DNA from: Cognatishimia sp. MH4019
Lineage (GTDB): Bacteria > Pseudomonadota > Alphaproteobacteria > Rhodobacterales > Rhodobacteraceae
Reading direction: 5' to 3'
Assembly: GCF_020177595.1 (NCBI RefSeq)
Contig: NZ_JAHTBL010000005.1
Coordinates: forward strand, 238,608 to 302,607
Length of the DNA: 64,000 bases
The stretch's first letter is position 1; every line of letters begins with the position of its first letter. The notes below the pieces were generated by a model. The model saw only the letters and a list, made by a program, of their open reading frames with translations, was not told the DNA's origin and ran no database searches. Positions 26,114 to 34,892 of the stretch are shown piece after piece. Both the position numbers and the translations under genes were made by a program.

Positions 26114-26219
26114 GTTATGCATCAACGGACGCACCGATCCGCCTCAACCATGGCGTCCACAATGCAGTCTATTCGTTTGCGGACATCAATCCTAATGGAC
26201 ACCACCCAAGCATACGGGT

Positions 26220-26780
26220 TCATCGAGACGTACCTGGTAGCCATCGATACAGTGTGGGTACCGACACCCCCACGGCGGCGGCGGCGTCCTTGACCGGCGT
26301 CCCTGTGGCCAGCAGTTCACGAACCGCGTTGATCTTGTCTTCTGTCATTTGGCGTGGTCGCCCACCGATGCGGCCCTTAGCCCTTGCGGCCTTTAATCCA
26401 GCTTGGGTACGCTCACGGATAAGGTCGCGTTCAAATTCAGATATTGCACCCAAGATGTGAAACAGCAATTTTCCACCAGGTGTAGATGTGTTGATGTCTT
26501 CGGTCAGGCTCTGGAATCCAATTTCTCGTTCATTGAGATCGTTCATGGTGTCAATGAGATGCGGGAGGCTGCGGGCGACGCGGTCGAGCTTGAATACGAT
26601 CAATTTATCGTCGGAGTTTGAACGAAGGTATTTTAACGCTTCGGCCAGCACGGGGCGGTCTCTCTTCGCACCAGATGCGGTCTCGGTGAATATCTTTTCA
26701 CATCCCGCAGCCTTCAATGCCGAAATTTGGGCGTCGTGGGTCTGGGTGTCCGTACTGATCCGTGCGTAACCGATGTTCAT
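26220..26780 (-). CDS. Serine recombinase (resolvase/invertase family)
   Basis: A 186-residue small serine recombinase. The N-terminal catalytic domain has GYARIST with the nucleophile serine, KLDRVARS, and the dimerisation helix GAISEFERDLIRERTQAGL. A C-terminal HTH recognition domain follows (GRPRQMTEDKINAVRELL, VGVSVPTLYRWLP). ATG 26780 is chosen over TTG 26783 because GGAGAG lies just upstream. It might resolve multimers of the excised island or invert a segment; no obvious res or inversion sites were found nearby. Confidence 0.93.
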   Translation of the reverse strand: MNIGYARISTDTQTHDAQISALKAAGCEKIFTETASGAKRDRPVLAEALKYLRSNSDDKLIVFKLDRVARSLPHLIDTMNDLNEREIGFQSLTEDINTSTPGGKLLFHILGAISEFERDLIRERTQAGLKAARAKGRIGGRPRQMTEDKINAVRELLATGTPVKDAAAAVGVSVPTLYRWLPGTSR

Positions 26781-27043
26781 CAACTCTCCTTCTCAAAACT
26801 CATCGGCATCATAGCGGGATGACACGAATGTTTCGATAGGGGTAATCGATAATATCCAGAACCTGTGGTTTATGAGCCAGGACTGTATGGTCAGTCAGGT
26901 CAATCGAGAACTCGGATAACGACCGTTTCCGAGAATATGGCTGGTGAGGCGGTTCACTCCGTCAGTTTGTATGTGGCAACTACCGCGACTCTACTTCAGC
27001 ACTACTCCAGCCGACATATGGACATAGTAGCCAAAATAGCTTT

Positions 27044-27055
27044 ATATGAACATAT
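27044..27055. promoter_or_regulatory. Palindrome over the phd start, candidate autoregulatory operator
   Basis: ATATG-AA-CATAT (27044-27055) overlaps the start codon of the Phd-like gene, and a further CATATG lies at 27015-27020. Phd/YefM antitoxins commonly bind palindromes at their own promoters, so this is a candidate autoregulatory operator. AT-rich palindromes arise easily by chance. Confidence 0.35.
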
Positions 27056-27233
27056 GAAGAACTTTTCCGCAAAAGATGCCAAGAACCAGTTTGGTAAGAT
27101 GATCGATGATGCGAGGCTGGAACCAGTCGTTATCGAGAAGCATGGACGCCCAGTTGCGGTGGTTTGCTCGGTTGAAGAGTTCGAGCGCCTCAGTGCTACC
27201 CAGGTCTCTGCCGAACGGGATAAACAGGCATGA
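27054..27233 (+). CDS. Phd/YefM-family antitoxin, first gene of the DarTG module
   Basis: A 59-residue protein (ATG at 27054) with the Phd/YefM fold signature: FSAKDAKNQFGKMIDDA, PVVIEKHGRPVAVVCSVEEFERL. It has the dimeric DNA-binding domain but only a short C-terminal tail (SATQVSAERDKQA) for toxin contact. The TGA overlaps the darT ATG (27230-27233). DarTG systems already have the macrodomain antitoxin DarG, so this third gene probably autoregulates the operon or adds a second layer of DarT control; neither can be settled from sequence. Confidence 0.85.
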   Translation: MKNFSAKDAKNQFGKMIDDARLEPVVIEKHGRPVAVVCSVEEFERLSATQVSAERDKQA

Positions 27234-27889
27234 CACAGGTGCCAGAAAAAATACACATCTACCACATCGTGCATATAGATCGCCTGCCTTCGATCATCGA
27301 GGATGGCTGCCTTTGGTCTGATGCAGAAACCCGCCGACGCGGTTCACCTGGAACAACTGTCGGGATGCAGAGCATTAAGGATCGCAGGCTGACTTCGCAA
27401 CTCAGTTCACATCCAGGCTTGGCAGTCGGCTCATGCGTTCCCTTCTACTTCTGCCCCCGTTCGGTGATGCTATATCTGCTGCACATGGGGAACCATCAGG
27501 AGATCACCTACACAGGCGGCCAGCAAGACATCATTCATCTCGTTGCTGACGTTCCCAAGGCAGTCAAATGGGCGGAACGAAAAGACCGTCGGTGGGCGTT
27601 CACCTTGTCAAACGCAGGGTCTGGTTACTTCGAGGACCGTGCTGACCTGGATCAACTGGATGAAATCAACTGGGACGCGGTGAAAGCAACCCGTTGGGGC
27701 GGCAACGGCGTAGACAGAGATATAAAGGAAGGCAAGCAGGCGGAGTTCTTGATCGAAGAGTCTTTCCCTTGGCGACGAATCCTGGGCATTGGGGTTTATT
27801 CGCAAAGTCAGGGCGAGAAGGTGACGCGGTTGATCTCTGGCTTGCCGCACAAGCCTGAAGTCAAAATACTTCGAAATTGGTATTATTAA
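27230..27889 (+). CDS. darT: DarT toxin, DNA ADP-ribosyltransferase
   Basis: A 219-residue DarT-domain (former DUF4433) protein. Family segments visible are IYHIVHIDRLPSIIEDGCLWSD at the N-terminus, the IKDRR stretch, VPFYFCPRSVMLYLLHMGN, and QAEFLIEESFPW with the probable catalytic glutamate, ending ILRNWYY. DarT transfers ADP-ribose from NAD+ to bases of single-stranded DNA and blocks replication; characterised DarTG systems act in anti-phage defence. It is coupled to the upstream Phd-like gene and lies 18 bases before darG. Confidence 0.93.
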   Translation: MTQVPEKIHIYHIVHIDRLPSIIEDGCLWSDAETRRRGSPGTTVGMQSIKDRRLTSQLSSHPGLAVGSCVPFYFCPRSVMLYLLHMGNHQEITYTGGQQDIIHLVADVPKAVKWAERKDRRWAFTLSNAGSGYFEDRADLDQLDEINWDAVKATRWGGNGVDRDIKEGKQAEFLIEESFPWRRILGIGVYSQSQGEKVTRLISGLPHKPEVKILRNWYY

Positions 27890-27907
27890 TGCGCGGGGAG
27901 GCGTGAA

Positions 27908-28945
27908 ATGATTCGATATACGACAGGCGACGTTCTTCGTGCTGATGTTGATGCTATCGTTAACACGGTCAATTGCGTTGGTGTTATGGGGCGCGGAATT
28001 GCACTGCAATTCAAGAAAGCTTTCCCGTCGAACTATGAAGAATACCGCACTGCGTGTGAGAAAGGTGAAGTTGTTCCTGGCCAGATGTTCATCACGGAAC
28101 GCAAAGCCCTCACAGGTCCCCGTTTAATCGTCAACTTTCCGACGAAACGCCATTGGCGTGGTAAGAGCAGGATGGAGGATATTATTTCTGGCCTCCAGGC
28201 TCTGAAGGTGGAGATCGTTGAACGTGAAATTCAGTCGATTGCCATCCCACCCCTTGGAAGTGGACTAGGTGGATTGAACTGGTCAGACGTAAAGGCCGCC
28301 ATCGACTCAGCCCTGTCCGACCTGGAGGTGGACATACTTGTCTTCGAACCAGGAGGTGTCCCTGATGCAAAGGTGATGGCGAGGTCAACCGATGCGCCCA
28401 CGATGTCACCTGGTCGAGCTACACTCGTCACATTGGTGGACAGATATCTTTCTGGGTTACTCGACCCGTTCGTGACGCTGATCGAACTGCACAAGTTGAT
28501 GTATTTCATGCAGGTGGCGGGGGAACCACTCAAGCTGCAATACAAAAAACATCACTATGGCCCCTACGCTGAAAACCTTCGGCATGTTCTCAATCGTATC
28601 GAAGGTCACCTCGTATCTGGTTACGCGGACGGTGGTGATATTCCAGAGAAACAAATTGAGTTGGTCCCTGGCGCAATGGCCGAGGCGTCGCGGTTCCTGG
28701 AAGATCATGCCGACACCCATGCAAGATTTAAGCGGGTGAGTGACCTGGTTGACGGGTTCGAATCCCCTGTTGGGATGGAGCTTCTGGCAACCGTGCATTG
28801 GGTCATCCACAACGATGGGGCCGAAGATGTCCAGGATGCAATCCGACTGACGCACTCGTGGAATGAGCGGAAGAAGAAGTTCACACCCAGACAAATCAAT
28901 CTTGCCTACAACCATCTGCAAAGCACTGGGTGGGGTGTGCACTAA
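27908..28945 (+). CDS. darG: DarG antitoxin, macrodomain DNA ADP-ribosylglycohydrolase
   Basis: A 345-residue antitoxin. The N-terminal macrodomain (about residues 1-155) shows DAIVNTVNCVGVMGRGIALQFK and PPLGSGLGGLNW, the ADP-ribose-binding loops. The C-terminal domain (about 165-345, starting near LVTLVDRYLSGLLDPFVTL) matches the DarG region that neutralises DarT by binding. The start has a GGGGAGG ribosome-binding site. It removes ADP-ribose from DNA and sequesters the toxin. Length and order are normal for DarTG, so the pair looks intact. Confidence 0.94.
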   Translation: MIRYTTGDVLRADVDAIVNTVNCVGVMGRGIALQFKKAFPSNYEEYRTACEKGEVVPGQMFITERKALTGPRLIVNFPTKRHWRGKSRMEDIISGLQALKVEIVEREIQSIAIPPLGSGLGGLNWSDVKAAIDSALSDLEVDILVFEPGGVPDAKVMARSTDAPTMSPGRATLVTLVDRYLSGLLDPFVTLIELHKLMYFMQVAGEPLKLQYKKHHYGPYAENLRHVLNRIEGHLVSGYADGGDIPEKQIELVPGAMAEASRFLEDHADTHARFKRVSDLVDGFESPVGMELLATVHWVIHNDGAEDVQDAIRLTHSWNERKKKFTPRQINLAYNHLQSTGWGVH

Positions 28946-28983
28946 GCGGTGCTTCTGCCGAGTGAAGAACGCTGAGAATAAAC

Positions 28984-30129
28984 ATGATGCCGCGAATACG
29001 AACAACACGGATGGAACTGCATCAGAAGGTCTGGGAAAAGCCGCTGAAAGAAATCTCGGTGGAGTTTGGGATGACTGGCACGGGTCTCGCCAAACTATGT
29101 GACCGCCATGAAATACCGCGTCCGCCACAAGGCCATTGGACCAGATTGTCTTTGGGAGGGCTGGTCGAGATCACCCCCCTGCCACCGCTTCCCGAAGGCA
29201 AATCAGATGTCATAGTCATAACGCCTCTGACACCTAAGCCATCACATTCCGATGCCGTAGTCGATGCACAAGAGGAAGCCTTGAACGCGGTGGCAAAAAT
29301 CACCGAACTAGATAGCTTCAGGAGTCTTCACCCTTCCGTCAGAGCATGGGTGAAACAACATCGTGACGACCAGGCTCAACGGTGGCAAGAGCGGCGGGAA
29401 CGTAGGCGTGAGGTCTTGGGCCATTTTTGGGACCCAATTCCAGACCTAACAGAACGTGACCGCTACAGATTCCAAGCAACGAGCACGGTCTTCAACGCCT
29501 TGGAGAAGGCAGGTGCTGAGGTTGTTGGCGCTAAGATAATCGGCAAGTTTGACATCAAGGTTGGAAACCACACACTTGAATGCGCGATTAAGGAAAAGAT
29601 GCGGCAGGGCTTGTCCGACGTCGATAAATCCTGGTCCGCATACCCACACCACCACCAACACGGGTTGCATCCATCGGGTTTCCTGAGGATCGCGGTCAAC
29701 ACGTACGTGAGCGGCGGCAAGCTGGAGTGGATAGAAAGACAAAACAAATCAGTAGTCGATCTGCTGCCGAAGATCATCGCTACCATCATGGGATGTGGCC
29801 CACGGCTTGACGAGCAACAGGCTGAACGAGAAGCACAGCAACTGCGTTATGAAGAGGAAAGGCGTAAGCAGTTTGAGGAACAGCAGCGGCGTGAGTTGGA
29901 AGCACGTCGGTGGAAACACTTCCGTGAACAAGCTGTATTGTGGCAGGAGTGTCAGCGGCTTCGCGCCTTGGTTGATGCTATCGAACACCGAACGCCGACT
30001 GAGCAGGCTGACGATATCGATGGTATGACAGCCGCTGAATGGATCGCTTGGACTAGGGAAAAGATCGAAGACCTTGACCCGATGAATCGCGACTTGGAAG
30101 GCCTGTGGAAACCACCATCGAGGTGGTGA
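28984..30129 (+). CDS. Coiled-coil HTH-like protein common in islands
   Basis: A 381-residue protein of unknown function. The N-terminus (ELHQKVWEKPLKEISVEFGM, GLAKLCDRHEIPRPPQGHW) looks like an HTH of a family recurring in mobile elements, here followed by a spacer, a central domain (about 170-265), and a strongly charged coiled coil (about 275-325, many Glu/Arg/Gln). ATG 28984 is used; ATG 29011 would begin at the conserved MELHQKVW. It lies 38 bases after darG and may be co-transcribed. Confidence 0.65.
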   Translation: MMPRIRTTRMELHQKVWEKPLKEISVEFGMTGTGLAKLCDRHEIPRPPQGHWTRLSLGGLVEITPLPPLPEGKSDVIVITPLTPKPSHSDAVVDAQEEALNAVAKITELDSFRSLHPSVRAWVKQHRDDQAQRWQERRERRREVLGHFWDPIPDLTERDRYRFQATSTVFNALEKAGAEVVGAKIIGKFDIKVGNHTLECAIKEKMRQGLSDVDKSWSAYPHHHQHGLHPSGFLRIAVNTYVSGGKLEWIERQNKSVVDLLPKIIATIMGCGPRLDEQQAEREAQQLRYEEERRKQFEEQQRRELEARRWKHFREQAVLWQECQRLRALVDAIEHRTPTEQADDIDGMTAAEWIAWTREKIEDLDPMNRDLEGLWKPPSRW

Positions 30130-30359
30130 AGAAAGGGATGGACGCAAGATCGGCAATTGATCGTGTCAAACGTTCAGCAAGACCACGGCTCACTTTCGGC
30201 ACTGACGAACTCGCGCAACACGCGAACACTACGTATAAATAAGTAGTGGATGAATTCTACGTCTGGAAGAGTCACTCTTCACTAGACGCCGAACCCAACT
30301 CCTATATCAATCGAAACACTTCCCATTTGATGAGCAGTTCGAATTGAGGCGCAAACACC
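30130..30359. other. Non-coding spacer with two inverted repeats
   Basis: No gene is supported in these 230 bases. Two inverted repeats stand out: CACTAC-N10-GTAGTG (30227-30248), with an AT-rich centre, and GAAGAGT-C-ACTCTTC (30266-30280), a 7-bp perfect arm with a single central base. They may be operators, or nick or origin sites for the HUH-like protein; the second could also form a small hairpin. Confidence 0.5.
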
Positions 30360-30926
30360 ATGACCTTCATTGACATCACAACACTCAAGAGAATGGTTTT
30401 TTCCTTTGAGAGCCACCCGCCACGGACCGCCGATCTGGAGAAGCGCATCAAGATTGGTAGTGCCTTCCACAACAAGTGGTACAAATCTCAACGCGATCAT
30501 ATGCTTGGATGGATGGTTGTGCAGGAATGTCAGGCTCGTAAGTCAGGCAATCACCCAACGATGGTAGACGCTCAAGGGATGTGGAACCGCCTTAAATGCA
30601 GTCCCTTGATGTTTTGGCTTGCAGAGTGTGGGGGAGTATCAAACGACGTGCTATGTCAGGCTGAAATTCATGCTGTGAGGGCGGCAGAACTAAACCCGAA
30701 AGATGGGGACCCGCATGGTGCTATGATGCGCACGGTTCTTCCTTGGACTCTTGTTGCAACGGCAATTTCAGCGCAGCCACTTCATCAATGGGATGACAAT
30801 GCGGACCAAGCGGCTGAAGAAGCGTTTCAGCGATTGATTGCCAAGAACGCTGCATATCGCCCTTTGGCACAATGGCTGGAGGGTAACACCAACCAGCTAT
30901 CAGGACGTGAAATCCCGAGCAAATGA
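30360..30926 (+). CDS. Hypothetical protein upstream of the helicase-nuclease
   Basis: A 188-residue soluble protein I do not recognise. It is mixed helical with several Trp and His residues and no signal peptide. The ATG at 30360 lies in a weak context. It ends 16 bases before the UvrD-like gene and is probably co-transcribed with it, so it may be a partner in the same function. Confidence 0.55.
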   Translation: MTFIDITTLKRMVFSFESHPPRTADLEKRIKIGSAFHNKWYKSQRDHMLGWMVVQECQARKSGNHPTMVDAQGMWNRLKCSPLMFWLAECGGVSNDVLCQAEIHAVRAAELNPKDGDPHGAMMRTVLPWTLVATAISAQPLHQWDDNADQAAEEAFQRLIAKNAAYRPLAQWLEGNTNQLSGREIPSK

Positions 30927-30942
30927 TGGATAACATTGTTTG

Positions 30943-33840
30943 ATGCGCATCAAAGAAAAGCCAATACTTGGTTTCTTCCTGAACCCATTGGGCGTCCATG
31001 CCCGCAGTCTAGAATATCAAAACGACCGACTGCGCGTCACGGCCAAGCACAGTAGAAGCGTCCATATTTCCAGCCTCGCTACGGCACCAGTCGTCACCAA
31101 GGGTTTTGGCGGGGGTAGATTGCAGTTTTCCATCGATGACGGCACGAAGGTGGCGCTTCGAGGTGCCAAATACGCAGAAGCAATTTCCTTCAGTGACAGC
31201 ATCACAGCAGAGTGGGTCGCTCATAATACATCACGTTTCGAGGCTGAGCGTTTGGCTATCGACGCAATCCTTGGCGCTATTGCTGAGCTATCCCAGCCGT
31301 TACGCTACCCATCGGCCTGCACTCTGTCGCCGATCCTTGAACAAGCTCGGCAGATAAACACTGAAGTCCTCTCGAAGCTGACCGAAGAAGCCATCGGCGA
31401 ACAGCGGTTCAAGAAAGTTCAGTCCATCAATGGGTTTGTGAACAACGCAGGTACGATGCGCGACCTGGCGATCAAAGAGTTCGAACGACAACAGCTACCG
31501 AAGTGGCAGGAGTTCTTCGATACGTTCGAGAGCAACCCACTGACCCCTGAACAGCGGACGGCGATCATTGCTGATGAGGATGCGACCCTCGTCCTTGCGG
31601 GTGCAGGCTCAGGTAAGACCAGTGTCATCACCGCAAAGGCGGGGTACCTGCTGAAATCGGGGATACGGAAACCTGAAGAAATCCTGCTGCTGGCATTTGC
31701 GAGAGACGCCGCAAAGGAAATGTCTGAACGGATTGAGGAGAAATGCGGGGAACCATTGGAGGCCCGCACGTTTCATGCACTCGCCTACGACATCATAGGT
31801 GCTATCGAGGGTAGCAAGCCTGCACTGGCCGCACACGCCACGGATGACAAAGCGTTCCTTGCCTTGATCAAGGACATCCTTCGCGCATTGGTTCAAACGG
31901 CGACTGAAGTGTCGAAAGCGATCATGGGCTGGTTCTCCTATGCGCGTCTCGACGATAAGAGCGAGTGGGACTTCAAGAAGAAGCACGACTATTACACATA
32001 CGTTGAAAAACTGGACCTACGCACCCTTCAGGGCGAACAGGTAAAGAGCTATGAAGAGTTGATGATCGCAAACTGGTTGTTCGAGAATGGCATCGAATAC
32101 GAGTATGAGCCCGACTATGAACACAAGGTCTCGGCGGATGGATACCGCGACTACTGCCCCGATTTCCGCCTCACCAAGAGCGGCGTCTATATCGAGCATT
32201 TTGGCGTGCGACGTGGCAAGACAGCCAGTGGAGCCGAAATCCTGACCACGGCACCATTTGTTGACCGCGAAGAGTATCTGGACGGGATGGAATGGAAGCG
32301 CGGTGTGCATGCCGAACATGAAACCACGCTGATCGAGACCTTCAGCTATGAACGGCAGGAAGGTCGCCTGCTGGAGGCATTGGCCGAAAAGATCGCCGAG
32401 CATGAAACGCTGGCACCACGCTCCCGTGCGACGCTGTTCGATCAGGTGATGGAGATGAACCAAGCCGACAGCTTCGTGCAACTAATCGGTACCTTCCTGA
32501 AGCACTACAAGGGTGGCGGCTACCGTATCGAAGAGTGCGCCGCCAAGGGTAAGAAGATCAAACTTGGCAAACGGGCCACAGCGTTCCTTTCGATCTTTGA
32601 ACCAGTCTATGCGGAATACCAAGAACGGCTGGACGGTCGCATCGACTTTGAAGATATGATCCTACGGGCCACAAGCTACGCCGAGAGCGGACGATACGTC
32701 AGCCCGTTCAAGCACATCTTGGTGGATGAATTTCAGGACATCTCACGCAGTCGGGGCCGTTTGGTAAAGGCACTGAAAGGGCAGCATAGTGACGCCCGTC
32801 TCTTTGCCGTGGGTGATGATTGGCAATCGATCTACAGGTTCGCCGGTTCGGACATCAATCTGATGCGTGACTTTGGTAAAGAATTCGGCGGTAGTTTCGA
32901 TGGCCAAACTGCCGTCCACCGGACCGTTGACCTTGGTCGAACTTTCCGGTCGGTCGATCAAATCGCGTACGCGGCGAAGAAGTTCGTTTTGCAAAATCCT
33001 GCCCAACTGAAAAAAACCGTGATCCCTGCGGGTGTCGCCGATACGCCCGCTCTCAAGGTCGTACCGACGTTTCGGCATGACGCTGAGACCAAGCTGAAGC
33101 AGGTCCTCTCGTCTCTCTCGGATAATGATCAACCCGACAACCGTAAGGCCTCTGTCCTGCTTTTGGGGCGCTATCGGCATTTGGCACCTGACCGCTTGCC
33201 CCAATTGCGTCGTGAGTTCCCTAAGCTCGACATCACGTTCAAGACCATCCACTCATCCAAAGGGTTGGAGGCCGACCACGTGATCATCTTGAGCCTGTTC
33301 AGGGGACGCACGGGTTTCCCATCTGAGATTGTGGATGACCCACTGTTGAGCTTGGTATCCCCAGAAGCTGAGCCGTTTAAAAACGCCGAAGAAAGGCGGG
33401 TGATGTATGTCGCCATGACACGTGCGCGAAAAACGGTGACCTTGATGGGGTCGGCATCCATGCCTTCTGCATTTGTCACGGAGTTGGTGGATGACCCTGA
33501 ATACGGCGTCATTGGCATGTCTGAGACAACACCCGTGACCCATACGTGTGGCGAGTGTGGTGGGCATCTGTTGGCGTTCCCAACCAAGGACGGTCGCACT
33601 TGGTATCGTTGTGAGCATGCCGATCTCTGCGGGCACTCCTTGAACGCCTGTGGTGAGTGCGAAAGCGGGTTACCGACCAAGCAAGCTGACACTGAAATGA
33701 TGCAGTGTTGCTGTGGTGCAGAATACCCCACCTGTCCGAGTTGTAACGATGGCTGGCTGGTCGAGCGAAAGGGCCGCTATGGGCCGTTCTTAGGCTGTGT
33801 TGGGTTTCCAAGGTGCAAGGGAAAAAAGAAGAAACAATAG
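30943..33840 (+). CDS. UvrD/HelD-type SF1 helicase with inserted nuclease-like domain and C-terminal zinc fingers
   Basis: A 965-residue SF1 helicase. Walker A is LAGAGSGKTSV (about residue 219), motif II is VDEFQDIS (about 592), and RVMYVAMTRARK is motif VI. Between helicase halves is an insert with SYEELMIANWLFENGIEY (about 366), YCPDFRL and VYIEHFG (about 403-415): the E...PD...E-x-H order of a PD-(D/E)XK-like nuclease. The last 100 residues carry topoisomerase-type zinc ribbons (CGECGG, CPSC, GRYGPFLGC). Helicase IV-like proteins with such inserts occur in defence contexts. Likely role: processing or degrading foreign or damaged DNA. Confidence 0.88.
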   Translation: MRIKEKPILGFFLNPLGVHARSLEYQNDRLRVTAKHSRSVHISSLATAPVVTKGFGGGRLQFSIDDGTKVALRGAKYAEAISFSDSITAEWVAHNTSRFEAERLAIDAILGAIAELSQPLRYPSACTLSPILEQARQINTEVLSKLTEEAIGEQRFKKVQSINGFVNNAGTMRDLAIKEFERQQLPKWQEFFDTFESNPLTPEQRTAIIADEDATLVLAGAGSGKTSVITAKAGYLLKSGIRKPEEILLLAFARDAAKEMSERIEEKCGEPLEARTFHALAYDIIGAIEGSKPALAAHATDDKAFLALIKDILRALVQTATEVSKAIMGWFSYARLDDKSEWDFKKKHDYYTYVEKLDLRTLQGEQVKSYEELMIANWLFENGIEYEYEPDYEHKVSADGYRDYCPDFRLTKSGVYIEHFGVRRGKTASGAEILTTAPFVDREEYLDGMEWKRGVHAEHETTLIETFSYERQEGRLLEALAEKIAEHETLAPRSRATLFDQVMEMNQADSFVQLIGTFLKHYKGGGYRIEECAAKGKKIKLGKRATAFLSIFEPVYAEYQERLDGRIDFEDMILRATSYAESGRYVSPFKHILVDEFQDISRSRGRLVKALKGQHSDARLFAVGDDWQSIYRFAGSDINLMRDFGKEFGGSFDGQTAVHRTVDLGRTFRSVDQIAYAAKKFVLQNPAQLKKTVIPAGVADTPALKVVPTFRHDAETKLKQVLSSLSDNDQPDNRKASVLLLGRYRHLAPDRLPQLRREFPKLDITFKTIHSSKGLEADHVIILSLFRGRTGFPSEIVDDPLLSLVSPEAEPFKNAEERRVMYVAMTRARKTVTLMGSASMPSAFVTELVDDPEYGVIGMSETTPVTHTCGECGGHLLAFPTKDGRTWYRCEHADLCGHSLNACGECESGLPTKQADTEMMQCCCGAEYPTCPSCNDGWLVERKGRYGPFLGCVGFPRCKGKKKKQ

Positions 33841-33875
33841 TATGAGTCATCACGACTTGGTCGAAACCGATGATC

Positions 33876-33897
33876 TTACTACGACATCTTACTACGA
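33876..33897 (+). promoter_or_regulatory. Candidate integrase arm-type sites, right end
   Basis: TTACTACGA occurs at 33876-33884 and 33889-33897, a 13-bp period in the same orientation as the pair at 10555-10576. They lie 59 bases inside attR, in an AT-rich stretch without genes (33841-33955). Confidence 0.6.
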
Positions 33898-33955
33898 TTC
33901 AGACAGACAAATTATAATTAAATATATGATATTAATATATTTTATTATCACTCCC

Positions 33956-33978
33956 TCGACTCCCCTAGGCTCCACCAA
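33956..33978 (+). repeat. attR, right copy of the 23-bp tRNA-Ala repeat
   Basis: Identical to 10470-10492. It duplicates the tRNA-Ala 3' end without the rest of the tRNA and marks the right border of the island. Core chromosome sequence resumes immediately after it. Confidence 0.95.
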
Positions 33979-34098
33979 GCGTTTCGAAGAAACGCGTCGC
34001 CCGATAGGTGATTTCGAAGAAAACACCGTAGGGGCTCATCTACCCAAAGCTCCCAACATCTTCAAAAGCACGATCAACACCTGTCTGCGCAGCCATGC

Positions 34099-34761
34099 CT
34101 ATTCGCTGTTCATAATCGCCTTGATAACAGGAACCAAATCTTCCGCCGGGAAGGCCATCGGCTCCACTTCAAAGCGCACCATACGACCGACCGTTTCCAC
34201 AGGTTTGAAATACTTCTCGACCCCGTGATATCGGCGCCGGTTCGTGTAATCGTCCCACAGTATCGTGACCGGTTTACTCATCTTGAACAATGCTGCGTAA
34301 AAGCAGGCTTGCCGGAAGCGTCCATCAATCAAGATCAAGTCCGGCTCCACGAACTCCGGATCGTCATAGATGCCGAATGAGTAATCCGGATAGCGCATAT
34401 ATCCGTTATGGCCCTTGGGGCGGCCCCAGGCTTTTGTCTTTCCGATATCGGTGTAGCGCATATGGATATCGGCGTCCGGATAGGCCGTCTTGATCGACGC
34501 CCCCAATTTGTCCGACCAGGCCTGATCCGTCTCCATCGAAAAAAGCTTCGGACGATGCGGCAGCGTTGCCGCAAAAACGGTCGAGCCTCCTGATCCATAT
34601 TCAAGGATCGTCTGCGCCCCACGATACTTCTCTGTCAGGTATTTCGTCTCTGCCTCCGGCAAGGTGATCTTCGGGAGGAAAAGCTCTTCCGATTCCGCAT
34701 CCAGTTGGATCGTTGAAGGGGAAAACGCGCCCTCTTCCAGTTTGGCTTCTGTTTCGGTCAT
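34099..34761 (-). CDS. SAM-methyltransferase-like protein
   Basis: A 220-residue protein from the ATG at 34761, which has AAGGAACTGGCG just upstream. TILEYGSGGSTVFAA is a class I SAM-binding motif I, and PDLILIDGRFRQACF resembles motif IV of FkbM/O-methyltransferase-like folds. The same frame stays open upstream to 34932 and there encodes what looks like the displaced C-terminal tail of the neighbouring glycosyltransferase. The substrate is unknown; pairing with a GT2 gene suggests surface polysaccharide work. Confidence 0.75.
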   Translation of the reverse strand: MTETEAKLEEGAFSPSTIQLDAESEELFLPKITLPEAETKYLTEKYRGAQTILEYGSGGSTVFAATLPHRPKLFSMETDQAWSDKLGASIKTAYPDADIHMRYTDIGKTKAWGRPKGHNGYMRYPDYSFGIYDDPEFVEPDLILIDGRFRQACFYAALFKMSKPVTILWDDYTNRRRYHGVEKYFKPVETVGRMVRFEVEPMAFPAEDLVPVIKAIMNSE

Positions 34762-34892
34762 CGCCAGTTCCTTGCCTATATGGTCGAGTGCCTGCTCATG
34801 GCACGTCCGCACTGCTTCATTCTTCAGGTAGCTTTCGATCAGCTTATCCAATTCCGGCTTGTGTCGCAAAATCGTGCGGTCTTCCGCATCGT

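Noticed and set aside
33797..34228. Open frame spanning the right island border
   Set aside because: It crosses attR and the AT-rich non-coding end, and is antisense to the methyltransferase; not a credible gene.
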